A DNA stretch of 64,000 nucleotides, from assembly GCF_023509475.1 (NCBI RefSeq), contig NZ_JAKSDZ010000005.1:1-64000 (forward strand). Direction: 5' to 3'. The stretch is from Aestuariirhabdus haliotis. Its GTDB lineage: Bacteria > Pseudomonadota > Gammaproteobacteria > Pseudomonadales > Aestuariirhabdaceae. Each line of letters begins with the position of its first letter. The stretch's first letter is position 1. The notes under the pieces were generated by a model, which saw only the letters and a program-made list of their open reading frames with translations, was not told the origin of the DNA and ran no database searches. Positions 57,189 through 64,000 of the stretch are shown one piece after another. A program made the translations under genes and the position numbers.

Positions 57189-57512
57189 TTAAACACTGAA
57201 GCTCTCACCACAGCCGCACTCACTGGCCGCCCGCGGATTATTGAATTTGAATCCTTCGTTGAGGCCCTCCTTGACGAAGTCAAGCTCAGTGCCATCGATA
57301 TAGACAAGACTCTTCGGATCTACCACAACGTTTACACCATGACACTCGAACACAGTATCCTCGGTCAGGGCATCATCAACAAATTCCAGGATGTAGCCCA
57401 TACCGGAACAACCAGTGGTTTTGACACCGACCCGAACCCCGAAACCCTTGCCACGATTATCAAGAAACCGGGACACGTGATCGGCGGCGGCTTCGGTCAT
57501 TGTTACTGCCAT
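57189..57512 (-). CDS. iscA: A-type Fe-S carrier IscA
   Basis: IscA carries clusters or iron in the ISC system. The 107-residue protein has the three conserved cysteines in [12 protein letters not shown] and [10 protein letters not shown]. Length is normal. It lies between iscU and hscB. ErpA in the same window is the second A-type protein. Confidence 0.97.
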   Translation of the reverse strand: MAVTMTEAAADHVSRFLDNRGKGFGVRVGVKTTGCSGMGYILEFVDDALTEDTVFECHGVNVVVDPKSLVYIDGTELDFVKEGLNEGFKFNNPRAASECGCGESFSV

Positions 57513-57544
57513 AGTCTTGCCCTTTCTATTACCCGAATCTACTG

Positions 57545-57931
57545 TCAGGAAACGTCTTTCTTTTCACGATAATCTTTTACCGCGGCCTTGATAGCATCCT
57601 CCGCCAACACGGAGCAATGAATCTTGACCGGAGGCAACGCCAGCTCTTCGGCGATAGCCGTGTTCTTGATTTGCTCAGCCTCATCCACAGTTTTGCCCTT
57701 CATCCACTCGGTAACCAGTGAGCTGGAAGCGATTGCAGAGCCGCAACCGTAGGTTTTAAAGCGAGCATCTTCGATGATACCTTGCGGGTCAACCTTAATT
57801 TGGAGACGCATCACGTCTCCGCAGGCAGGCGCACCCACCATACCAGTGCCCACATCCGGGTCTTCAGCATCCAACTTGCCAACGTTACGGGGGTTTTCGT
57901 AATGGTCCAGCACCTTGTCACTGTAAGCCAT
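57545..57931 (-). CDS. iscU: Fe-S cluster scaffold IscU
   Basis: IscU is the scaffold on which [2Fe-2S] clusters are built. The 128-residue protein has ligands C37, D39, C63 and C106 and the HscA-binding LPPVK at residues 99-103. All match E. coli numbering. AGGAG precedes the ATG. It lies between iscS and iscA. Confidence 0.98.
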   Translation of the reverse strand: MAYSDKVLDHYENPRNVGKLDAEDPDVGTGMVGAPACGDVMRLQIKVDPQGIIEDARFKTYGCGSAIASSSLVTEWMKGKTVDEAEQIKNTAIAEELALPPVKIHCSVLAEDAIKAAVKDYREKKDVS

Positions 57932-58002
57932 GGTTAACTCCTCAATTATCTATTTTGTCAGGCTACGCGCCCGACCCAAGCCAGGCACGACAAGAGCAAC
58001 AC

Positions 58003-59217
58003 TTAATGTGCAGCCCACTCAACGGTATTCAGATCTACGCCATCTTTATACATGTCCCACAGAGGGGAAAGTTCACGCAGTTTGGTAACAGCATCCCTTA
58101 CCTTATCGGCGGCAAAATCCACCTCTTCCTCGGTCGTAAAGCGGCCAAAGCTAAAGCGCAGGGAACTGTGAGCCAATTCATCATTCAAGCCCAGCGCTCG
58201 CAACACATAAGAAGGCTCAAGGCTGGCTGAAGTACAGGCCGAACCGGAAGACACGGCCAGATCTTTCAGCGACATTATCAGGGACTCACCCTCAACAAAG
58301 TTGAAGCTGACATTGAGGTTGCCCTGATAGCGTTGGTCGCCATCGCCGTTCAGGTAAACCTCTTCCATATCCGAAATCTGATTCCAGAAACGGTCACGAA
58401 GCTCTTTTACATGCTGAGCATCTTTCGCCATATCCTCCCCGGCAATACGGAACGCTTCTCCCATACCCACAATCTGGTGGGTCGGTAAGGTACCTGAACG
58501 CATTCCGCGCTCATGGCCGCCACCGTGCTGCTGTGCTTCTATGCGAACACGAGGCTTACGTCGCACGAACAAAGCGCCAATACCCTTAGGACCATAGATC
58601 TTGTGCGCAGAGAAAGAGGCGAGATCGACCTTCATTTCTTCCATATCGAGAGGAATCTTACCGGCACTTTGCGCCGCATCGACGTGAAACAACACCTTGC
58701 GAGCACGGGTAATATCACCAATAGCTGCGATGTCGTTGATCACTCCAATCTCGTTATTCACATGCATCAGGGAGACAAGAATCGTGTCGTCACGCAAGGC
58801 ATCTGAAACGGCCTGAGGCTGAATAATGCCGCTAGCATCCGGCTCAAGGTACGTGATATCAAAACCTTCACGCTCGAGCTGGCGACAGGTATCCAATACC
58901 GCCTTATGCTCGATTTTGGAGGTAATAATGTGTTTACCCTTCTTTTGATAGAAATGGGCAACACCTTTAATAGCCAGGTTATCGGATTCAGTAGCACCGG
59001 AGGTCCAGACAATCTCACGGGGATCCGCTTTAATAAGATCAGCAACCTGCCGACGCGCCGTTTCGACCGCCTCTTCCGCTTTCCAGCCAAACAAATGAGA
59101 TCGAGAGGCAGGATTACCAAAGTTTCCATCAGGGGTCAGGCAATCAACCATTTTCCGGGCAACCCGAGGATCAACTGGGGTGGTCGCAGAATAATCAAAG
59201 TAAATCGGCAATTTCAT
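58003..59217 (-). CDS. iscS: Cysteine desulphurase IscS
   Basis: IscS takes sulphur from cysteine for clusters and thiolated tRNA. The 404-residue PLP enzyme has Schiff-base K206 in [10 protein letters not shown] and catalytic C328 in [14 protein letters not shown], at E. coli positions. GGAG lies upstream of the ATG. It follows iscR by 39 bases. Confidence 0.98.
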   Translation of the reverse strand: MKLPIYFDYSATTPVDPRVARKMVDCLTPDGNFGNPASRSHLFGWKAEEAVETARRQVADLIKADPREIVWTSGATESDNLAIKGVAHFYQKKGKHIITSKIEHKAVLDTCRQLEREGFDITYLEPDASGIIQPQAVSDALRDDTILVSLMHVNNEIGVINDIAAIGDITRARKVLFHVDAAQSAGKIPLDMEEMKVDLASFSAHKIYGPKGIGALFVRRKPRVRIEAQQHGGGHERGMRSGTLPTHQIVGMGEAFRIAGEDMAKDAQHVKELRDRFWNQISDMEEVYLNGDGDQRYQGNLNVSFNFVEGESLIMSLKDLAVSSGSACTSASLEPSYVLRALGLNDELAHSSLRFSFGRFTTEEEVDFAADKVRDAVTKLRELSPLWDMYKDGVDLNTVEWAAH

Positions 59218-59256
59218 TGGCGTACATCTCCAATACTGTGTCTGTTCTGCTCAGCG

Positions 59257-59739
59257 CTAGATAAGCGATGAGGCTTCAATCCGTGCATGAATAAGTCTGT
59301 CGTCGGCGCCTTCCTGGCGCGCGGCAATAGTCCGTACTTCACTGCGCTGAACCAGGTCGGCGAGTGAAATTCCGCATAAAAAATTGTGTATTTGGGTACT
59401 GAGGTCACACCACAAATGATGGGTAAGGCATACATCGCCCTGCTGACAGCCACCTTCGCCATTGCAACGCGTAGCGCTGACGGATTCATTGACTGCATCT
59501 ATGACCTGAGCAACATCAATGGTATCCCCTTCGCGACTTAGTCGATATCCGCCACCCGGGCCCCGCACACTGCTCACGAGTTCGTGCTTGCGCAACTTGG
59601 CAAACAGCTGTTCCAGATAAGAGAGGGAAATACCCTGCCGCTGGGATATATCGGCTAACGCAACCGGCCCATTATCGGCATGCAAGGCCAAGTCCAGCAT
59701 CGCCGTAACCGCATAGCGACCTTTGGTCGTCAAACGCAT
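59257..59739 (-). CDS. iscR: Fe-S responsive transcriptional regulator IscR
   Basis: IscR is a [2Fe-2S] repressor of the isc operon. The 160-residue Rrf2 protein has a winged helix N-terminus ([19 protein letters not shown]) and cluster ligands C92, C98, C104 and H107, as in E. coli. Its promoter region carries two IscR-type boxes, which supports feedback control. Confidence 0.98.
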   Translation of the reverse strand: MRLTTKGRYAVTAMLDLALHADNGPVALADISQRQGISLSYLEQLFAKLRKHELVSSVRGPGGGYRLSREGDTIDVAQVIDAVNESVSATRCNGEGGCQQGDVCLTHHLWCDLSTQIHNFLCGISLADLVQRSEVRTIAARQEGADDRLIHARIEASSLI

Positions 59740-59788
59740 TTGAGTATCCCCGCCAGTTCAGGTGTTCGAATAACCATTTCTTGCGGGG

Positions 59789-59846
59789 ATTTTGCAATAC
59801 CCTAGCTTTCTAGTCAAGTATTTAACCCAGTAATTTACTAAGGTAT
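59789..59846 (-). promoter_or_regulatory. iscR promoter with two adjacent IscR type-1-like boxes
   Basis: On the minus strand, TTGACT (59812-59817), 17 bases, then CAAAAT (59789-59794) form the promoter. The -35 lies in a 25-base box (59797-59821) matching about 20 positions of the E. coli type-1 IscR motif (ATACTTGACT ... GGGTAT). A second box with about 18 matches abuts it (59822-59846). Two boxes are also found at E. coli iscR. Confidence 0.75.
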
Positions 59847-59893
59847 TAACACTACCTTTTGAGGGCGCCAATCATAGCAAGGAATCTACCCAA

Positions 59894-60694
59894 TTACTCT
59901 GCCTCTTGTGGGCGCTCCTGATGATTATCTTTTACCGCTTCGAAATCCTCATCTCGAAGCTCCGGCAGAGCATTATCGCAATTTTTAACCCCCAAACCTT
60001 TAAGGCCTTCGCACATAACCCCAATACGGGCGTCAACCGCATGCAGGTGATCGAGAATTCCACCCATGGCGCGAGCTACGGGATCCGGCATATCCTCGGT
60101 AAGACCGTAGGCGTCAAAACCAATTTTCTCAGCCATCGCCTTGCGCTGCTCATGACGCGGATCTTCTTTTTCGCGCTGATCTCTGGGAGGAATGATCCGA
60201 CCCGGAATACCCACTACCGTTGCTCCAGCAGGTACCGGCTTGGTCACTACCGCATTGGACCCTACCTTGGCTCCCGCTTCGACGGTAAAAGGCCCAAGCA
60301 CCTTGGCGCCAGCGCCAACCACCACACCATCCCCAAGTGTTGGATGACGCTTGCCCTTGTTCCAGCTGGTGCCTCCCAGAGTAACCCCCTGATAAAGCGT
60401 CACATCGTCGCCAATTTCGGTGGTTTCACCGATTACAACACCCAGGCCATGGTCGATAAAAAATCGCCTCCCGATTCGCGCGCCGGGATGGATCTCAATC
60501 CCGGTAAACCAGCGCGCAAAAGTCGATACAAAGCGAGCCAGCCACTTTAAACCAAAATTCCAGAGACCATGACTGAAACGATGAAACAGCAGGGCGTGCA
60601 ACCCCGGATAGCAGGTCAGCACCTCAAAGGTATTGCGTGCTGCAGGGTCTCGGTGAAACACACTGGCTACATCTTCCCGTATTTGTGCAAACAT
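59894..60694 (-). CDS. cysE: Serine O-acetyltransferase
   Basis: CysE acetylates serine to O-acetylserine, the carbon skeleton for cysteine, which feeds IscS next door. The 266-residue protein has an N-terminal helical part and a left-handed beta-helix with [20 protein letters not shown] (catalytic His) and YQGVTLGG. A variable charged tail of about 70 residues follows. It starts three bases after the trmJ stop and lies 155 bases upstream of iscR. Confidence 0.96.
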   Translation of the reverse strand: MFAQIREDVASVFHRDPAARNTFEVLTCYPGLHALLFHRFSHGLWNFGLKWLARFVSTFARWFTGIEIHPGARIGRRFFIDHGLGVVIGETTEIGDDVTLYQGVTLGGTSWNKGKRHPTLGDGVVVGAGAKVLGPFTVEAGAKVGSNAVVTKPVPAGATVVGIPGRIIPPRDQREKEDPRHEQRKAMAEKIGFDAYGLTEDMPDPVARAMGGILDHLHAVDARIGVMCEGLKGLGVKNCDNALPELRDEDFEAVKDNHQERPQEAE

Positions 60695-60697
60695 CGT

Positions 60698-61450
60698 TTA
60701 TTCTTCCGTTGATGATGTCGAATGGCTTTTGAGGCTGCGCTGGGTGTCACTGAGCACACCCCGCAAAATATTCACCTCTACCTTATCCAGTCGCTGGCGA
60801 CTGTAAAGTCTTCTCAGACGAGTCATTACCTGACCCGGGTTTTGCGGATCAAGAAAACCAACCTGCTCTAACACTTGCTGCAAATGACCAAAATAACCTT
60901 CAAGCTCGGAAGCCGTAGCGTACTCCGCGTCCCACTCCTGCTCTACCGCTAAAGCCCCTTCGCTCGCCAACTGAGCCATGCGCAATTCATAGCTCAACAC
61001 CTGTACCGCAGCACCCAGATTGAGTGAGCTGTATTCCGGGTCGGAGGGTATATGAACATGATAGTGACAACGGGCCAGCTCATCATTGGTCAGACCACGT
61101 TCTTCACGACCAAACACCAGAGCCACCTGCTGACGCTGAGATTCCGGCCAGAGACGTTCAGCGCATTCTCTCGGATTCATAATGGGCCAGGGTATCTTAC
61201 GCCCCCGCGCACTGGTACCAACGACCAGGGAACAGTCGGCAATAGCCTCATCCAATGTCGATACCACGCGAGCCTGCTCGAGAACATCATCGGCGCCGGC
61301 GGCACGACTGGTGGCATATTCATGGGGAAACTGGTCCGGAGAAACGAGGCACAGTCGTGATAACCCCATGGTTTTCATTGCTCTGGCAGCACTGCCAACA
61401 TTGCCCGGATGCGAGGTATTTACCAACACCACCAAAATATTGTCTGACAC
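60698..61450 (-). CDS. trmJ: tRNA (cytidine/uridine-32-2'-O)-methyltransferase TrmJ
   Basis: TrmJ methylates the 2'-O of residue 32 in tRNA. The 250-residue SPOUT protein has VVLVNTSHPGNVGSAARAMK at the N-terminus, LVFGREERGLTNDEL and HIPSDPEYSSLNLGAAVQVL, the knotted SAM site. The GTG at 61450 has GGA upstream and gives the family-typical start; a TTG at 61471 is open. It is divergent from suhB and coupled to cysE. Confidence 0.95.
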   Translation of the reverse strand: MSDNILVVLVNTSHPGNVGSAARAMKTMGLSRLCLVSPDQFPHEYATSRAAGADDVLEQARVVSTLDEAIADCSLVVGTSARGRKIPWPIMNPRECAERLWPESQRQQVALVFGREERGLTNDELARCHYHVHIPSDPEYSSLNLGAAVQVLSYELRMAQLASEGALAVEQEWDAEYATASELEGYFGHLQQVLEQVGFLDPQNPGQVMTRLRRLYSRQRLDKVEVNILRGVLSDTQRSLKSHSTSSTEE

Positions 61451-61556
61451 TTTGATTCCGTTACATCTCAACTGGTAATTGAGCGCATTCTAACAGAGTT
61501 GTCAGCCCACACTGTACTTAGCCATCCAAGATTTGTCGTCATTCAGCCAACCTCTC

Positions 61557-61565
61557 TGATATACT
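61557..61565 (+). promoter_or_regulatory. Extended -10 element, likely suhB promoter
   Basis: TGATATACT is an extended -10 (TGnTATACT) 63 bases before the suhB ATG. No good -35 is present at 17 bases, which extended -10 promoters can tolerate. Confidence 0.4.
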
Positions 61566-61628
61566 TGCGCGATACGGCCCACAGCGGGCCGATTTTGTTC
61601 TTTACCACCAACAGACGAATAGACCGAC

Positions 61629-62441
61629 ATGCAACCGATGCTGACCATCGCCCTGCGCGCTGCGCGCAAAGCTGGCGAAATCATTGTACGCGCCTCCGAA
61701 GACCTGGATACCATCCAGGTCGCCGAAAAAGGCACCCACGATTACGTAACCGAAGTTGACCGCAACGCCGAACGGGCAGCGATCGCCATTCTCAAAAAAG
61801 CCTATCCTGATCATGGTTTTCTGGGTGAAGAATCGGGTCTTCAGGAAGGCAGCGGACCGGGCGCCGACTACCTTTGGGTCATCGACCCCCTCGACGGCAC
61901 CACCAACTTTATCCATGGTGTGCCCCATTATGCCGTGTCTATCGCCTGCCAGTACAAGGGTCGCATCGAGCATGCTGTAGTGCTCGACCCGGTTCGTCGC
62001 GAGGAGTTTTGTGCCAGCCGGGGCCACGGTGCCCAGCTTAACGGCAAGCGGATGCGCGTCAGCAAGCACAAGCACCTTGATGACGCTTTGATCGCGACCG
62101 GCTTTCCCTTCAAACCCTCACAGATGGACCATATGGATAGTTATCTGTCCATGTTCAAAAGCATCGCCTCACAGACCTCCGGTGTTCGCCGAGCAGGCGC
62201 CGCATCACTGGACCTGGCCTATGTCGCTGCGGGCCGTTATGAAGCCTTTTGGGAGTTTGGTCTAAATCAATGGGATATCTCTGCAGGGAGCCTGTTGGTG
62301 CAGGAAGCCGGCGGCCTGGCTAGCGACTTTGGTGGCGGACACAAGCATCTGGAAAGTGGCAACATCGTTTGCGGCAACCCCAAGTGCTTTAAAGCGATAC
62401 TGCAAGCCATCGCGCCTTTCGTACCTGCCGAACTGAAGTAA
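61629..62441 (+). CDS. suhB: Inositol-1-monophosphatase family protein SuhB
   Basis: SuhB dephosphorylates inositol phosphates and, in E. coli, also joins the rRNA antitermination complex. The 270-residue protein has metal sites in [20 protein letters not shown] and [17 protein letters not shown], all complete. It is divergent from trmJ, its usual place. Confidence 0.96.
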   Translation: MQPMLTIALRAARKAGEIIVRASEDLDTIQVAEKGTHDYVTEVDRNAERAAIAILKKAYPDHGFLGEESGLQEGSGPGADYLWVIDPLDGTTNFIHGVPHYAVSIACQYKGRIEHAVVLDPVRREEFCASRGHGAQLNGKRMRVSKHKHLDDALIATGFPFKPSQMDHMDSYLSMFKSIASQTSGVRRAGAASLDLAYVAAGRYEAFWEFGLNQWDISAGSLLVQEAGGLASDFGGGHKHLESGNIVCGNPKCFKAILQAIAPFVPAELK

Positions 62442-62453
62442 AGCATTGTCAAA

Positions 62454-62483
62454 CCGGCGTCTGCTTCACCAAACAGACGCCGG
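62454..62483 (+). other. Strong stem-loop after suhB
   Basis: CCGGCGTCTG and CAGACGCCGG form a perfect 10-base stem with a 10-base loop, 12 bases after the suhB stop. No T run follows, so it may be a factor-dependent end, an mRNA stabiliser or a processing site rather than an intrinsic terminator. Confidence 0.6.
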
Positions 62484-62503
62484 CACCTTCAGGTTGTAAT
62501 CCA

Positions 62504-63133
62504 GTGGACAGATCCTCTTCTCGCCGCCCCTCGGGCAAAAAGCCTCAGCGCAAGCGAGCTCCTGCTCGCGCGACCCAGCTGCTGCTATTCAACAAGCCTT
62601 ATATGGTTCTGACCCAGTTTCGCGATAACGAAGGCCGCGCCACGCTGGGCGATTATATTCAGCAACCAGGCATCTACCCGGCAGGCCGACTCGATCGTGA
62701 TAGTGAGGGTCTGTTACTGCTAACCAATGATGGCAAATTGCAGCAACGTATTGCCGACCCACGTTTCAAACTCGAAAAGACCTATTGGGTCCAGGTCGAA
62801 GGCGAACCAACCCCGAAGGCCCTGGCGCAACTCCAACAGGGGGTCGAGCTCAAGGATGGCCTTACTCTTCCGGCTCGAGCAAAAAAGATCGAACCGCCCT
62901 CAATCTGGCAGCGCACTCCCCCGATTCGGGAGCGGCAATCGATCCCCACTTGCTGGATCGAGCTGAGCATCAAAGAGGGGCGCAACCGCCAGGTACGACG
63001 CATGACCGCAGCCGTCGGCTACCCGACATTGCGACTTGTTCGCTATCGCATTGGCCCCTTCACCCTTGATGGCTTATCACCCGGACAAAGTCGTAGCGTC
63101 GACCCTCAAGCACTCCTGCCTGAAAAGACCTGA
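62504..63133 (+). CDS. rluE: 23S rRNA pseudouridine synthase RluE
   Basis: RluE makes pseudouridine 2457 in 23S rRNA. The 209-residue protein has the RsuA-family catalytic motif [17 protein letters not shown] and the RluE-type [15 protein letters not shown] and [20 protein letters not shown]. It lacks an S4 domain, as RluE does, and has a basic N-terminal tail. The GTG at 62504 is used, with AGG about ten bases upstream. Confidence 0.93.
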   Translation: MDRSSSRRPSGKKPQRKRAPARATQLLLFNKPYMVLTQFRDNEGRATLGDYIQQPGIYPAGRLDRDSEGLLLLTNDGKLQQRIADPRFKLEKTYWVQVEGEPTPKALAQLQQGVELKDGLTLPARAKKIEPPSIWQRTPPIRERQSIPTCWIELSIKEGRNRQVRRMTAAVGYPTLRLVRYRIGPFTLDGLSPGQSRSVDPQALLPEKT

Positions 63134-63234
63134 ACAATGTGCAATGTGACTCATGAGAATTCCAACATCAGGGCTCGGTTTATTTCTGCAAGCCTGTATG
63201 ATTCACCCAGCGCCTTACAACCGGATAACCAGTA

Positions 63235-63999
63235 ATGACCGAAATATTCTCCACCGATTCTCTGCTGAACACTTTCAAGCGACATAATCTGGATAGTTTC
63301 GATGCTCTGTGGGAGATCGAGCTACCCTGGTTCGAAGAGCCTAATAAACGCAGGAGTGGCTGGAGCGGCGTTTCACAACATAGCCTACTGCAGGAGAACG
63401 GCGAATCTCTGAACCTGTTTATCAAGCGCCAGCAGAACCACAACACACCTTGCCTGAGACACCCGATCAAGGGTGAGCCCACCTTCGCTCGCGAATATCG
63501 CAATATCATCAAGCTACAACGCCTTGGTATCCCCACGATCGATCCGGTCTACTTCGGTGAACGACGGGTAAATGGTGATAGTCAGTCGATCTTGATTTCC
63601 GTCGCCCTGGATCATTATCAGACGGTAAACGAGTTATTTCCCAAGGTAGAAAACCAGACGGGACTGGTAGACGCCATTGCATCCCTGGCCAGCCAGATGC
63701 ACCAAACCGGCTTAACCCACTATTGTTTTTATCCCAACCATATTTTTGTCGCCCAGGATGAACAGGGTGCCTTTAAACCCAGACTCATCGATCTGGAAAA
63801 GATGCGCTACATCCCGATTGCCAGCCGCCGCCCCAAGAAAGACTTCGTCACCTTTATCCGCAGGGCCGCCTTTATGGGCAAGGACAACCTGCATCGGTTA
63901 CTGGAATCCTATATTGCGCAAAGCCATTGCATGCGCGCCGGAGACAAGACCTATCGACATCTGCAAGCGCTGATCGAACGCCTGGATTATTCGGGTTGA
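63235..63999 (+). CDS. InaA-type lipopolysaccharide kinase family protein
   Basis: The 254-residue protein resembles the InaA/WaaP-like kinase family: LFIKRQQNH with the ATP-binding lysine, TFAREYRNIIKLQRLGIPTI with the conserved glutamate, the LTHYCFYPNHIFV catalytic loop region and RLIDLEKMRY with the metal-binding aspartate. Such kinases phosphorylate sugars of the LPS core or are stress related (InaA). The classic HxD catalytic loop reads THYCFYPNH here, so activity is likely but not certain. The gene is complete and ends one base before the window edge. Confidence 0.87.
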   Translation: MTEIFSTDSLLNTFKRHNLDSFDALWEIELPWFEEPNKRRSGWSGVSQHSLLQENGESLNLFIKRQQNHNTPCLRHPIKGEPTFAREYRNIIKLQRLGIPTIDPVYFGERRVNGDSQSILISVALDHYQTVNELFPKVENQTGLVDAIASLASQMHQTGLTHYCFYPNHIFVAQDEQGAFKPRLIDLEKMRYIPIASRRPKKDFVTFIRRAAFMGKDNLHRLLESYIAQSHCMRAGDKTYRHLQALIERLDYSG

Positions 64000-64000
64000 A

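Noticed and set aside
62454-62483. Stem-loop after suhB as an intrinsic terminator
   Set aside because: The stem is strong, but no T run follows on the plus strand; kept only as a stem-loop.

Overview
This window reads as one chromosomal segment of a Gammaproteobacterium. It lies near the Pseudomonadales/Cellvibrionales side of the class. The evidence is gene order: tyrS, mepM, anmK, erpA, a bactofilin gene, a DUF6776-type gene, argC and hemJ sit together as in Pseudomonas. So does the long run suhB // trmJ-cysE-iscRSUA-hscBA-fdx-iscX-ndk-rlmN-pilW-rodZ-ispG-hisS-yfgM-bamB-der, followed by xseA // guaB-guaA. Genus and species cannot be fixed by reading alone. I see no phage, transposase, integrase, CRISPR array or tRNA gene.

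Layout. 1-210: two tandem sigma70 promoters with GC-rich discriminators fire out of the left edge, as expected for an rRNA operon just outside the window. 352-6176: an accessory block with an orphan ImuA/SulA-like SOS gene behind two LexA-type boxes, an AraC regulator, and a three-gene operon (SDR epimerase, a periplasmic haem-motif/beta-propeller protein, an MFS exporter). 6506-15771: housekeeping block tyrS // mepM-anmK // argC-DUF6776-bactofilin-erpA // ClC-hemJ. 15867-24087: a seven-gene operon with a complete Liv-type ABC importer and two different CoA ligases. 24420-33241: mostly poorly known genes, including a third CoA ligase, a tandem cNMP-domain/rhodanese-like protein, and a GCS2-like ligase overlapping an AstE-like zinc hydrolase. 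33426-36279: ybaK, then a tetR/acyl-CoA dehydrogenase pair with a two-dyad operator. 36391-39872: a pqiA(split)-pqiB-pqiC lipid-transport operon. 39983-49467: guaB-guaA, xseA, der, bamB, yfgM and hisS. 49512-61450: ispG to trmJ, containing the whole ISC iron-sulphur assembly operon. 61629-63999: suhB, rluE and an InaA-type kinase.

How the genes work together. The ISC operon and erpA appear to be co-regulated: both promoters carry an IscR type-1-like box over the -35 element, and the two boxes share a core (TTGACTA-N5-CTAGG). The Liv-type operon couples uptake of an unknown carboxylic acid to CoA activation. The PqiABC set, the MepM endopeptidase, RodZ, BamB, PilW and the bactofilin are all envelope functions.

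No clear new defence or mobile system was found. The best candidates for undescribed biology are the epimerase/haem-propeller/MFS operon with two adjacent palindromes upstream, the cNMP-rhodanese/GCS2/AstE cluster, the two-ligase ABC operon, and the orphan SOS gene with tandem LexA boxes. Starts were moved from the longest open frame to a better ATG/GTG where a ribosome binding site or family alignment favoured it; this is said in each entry.
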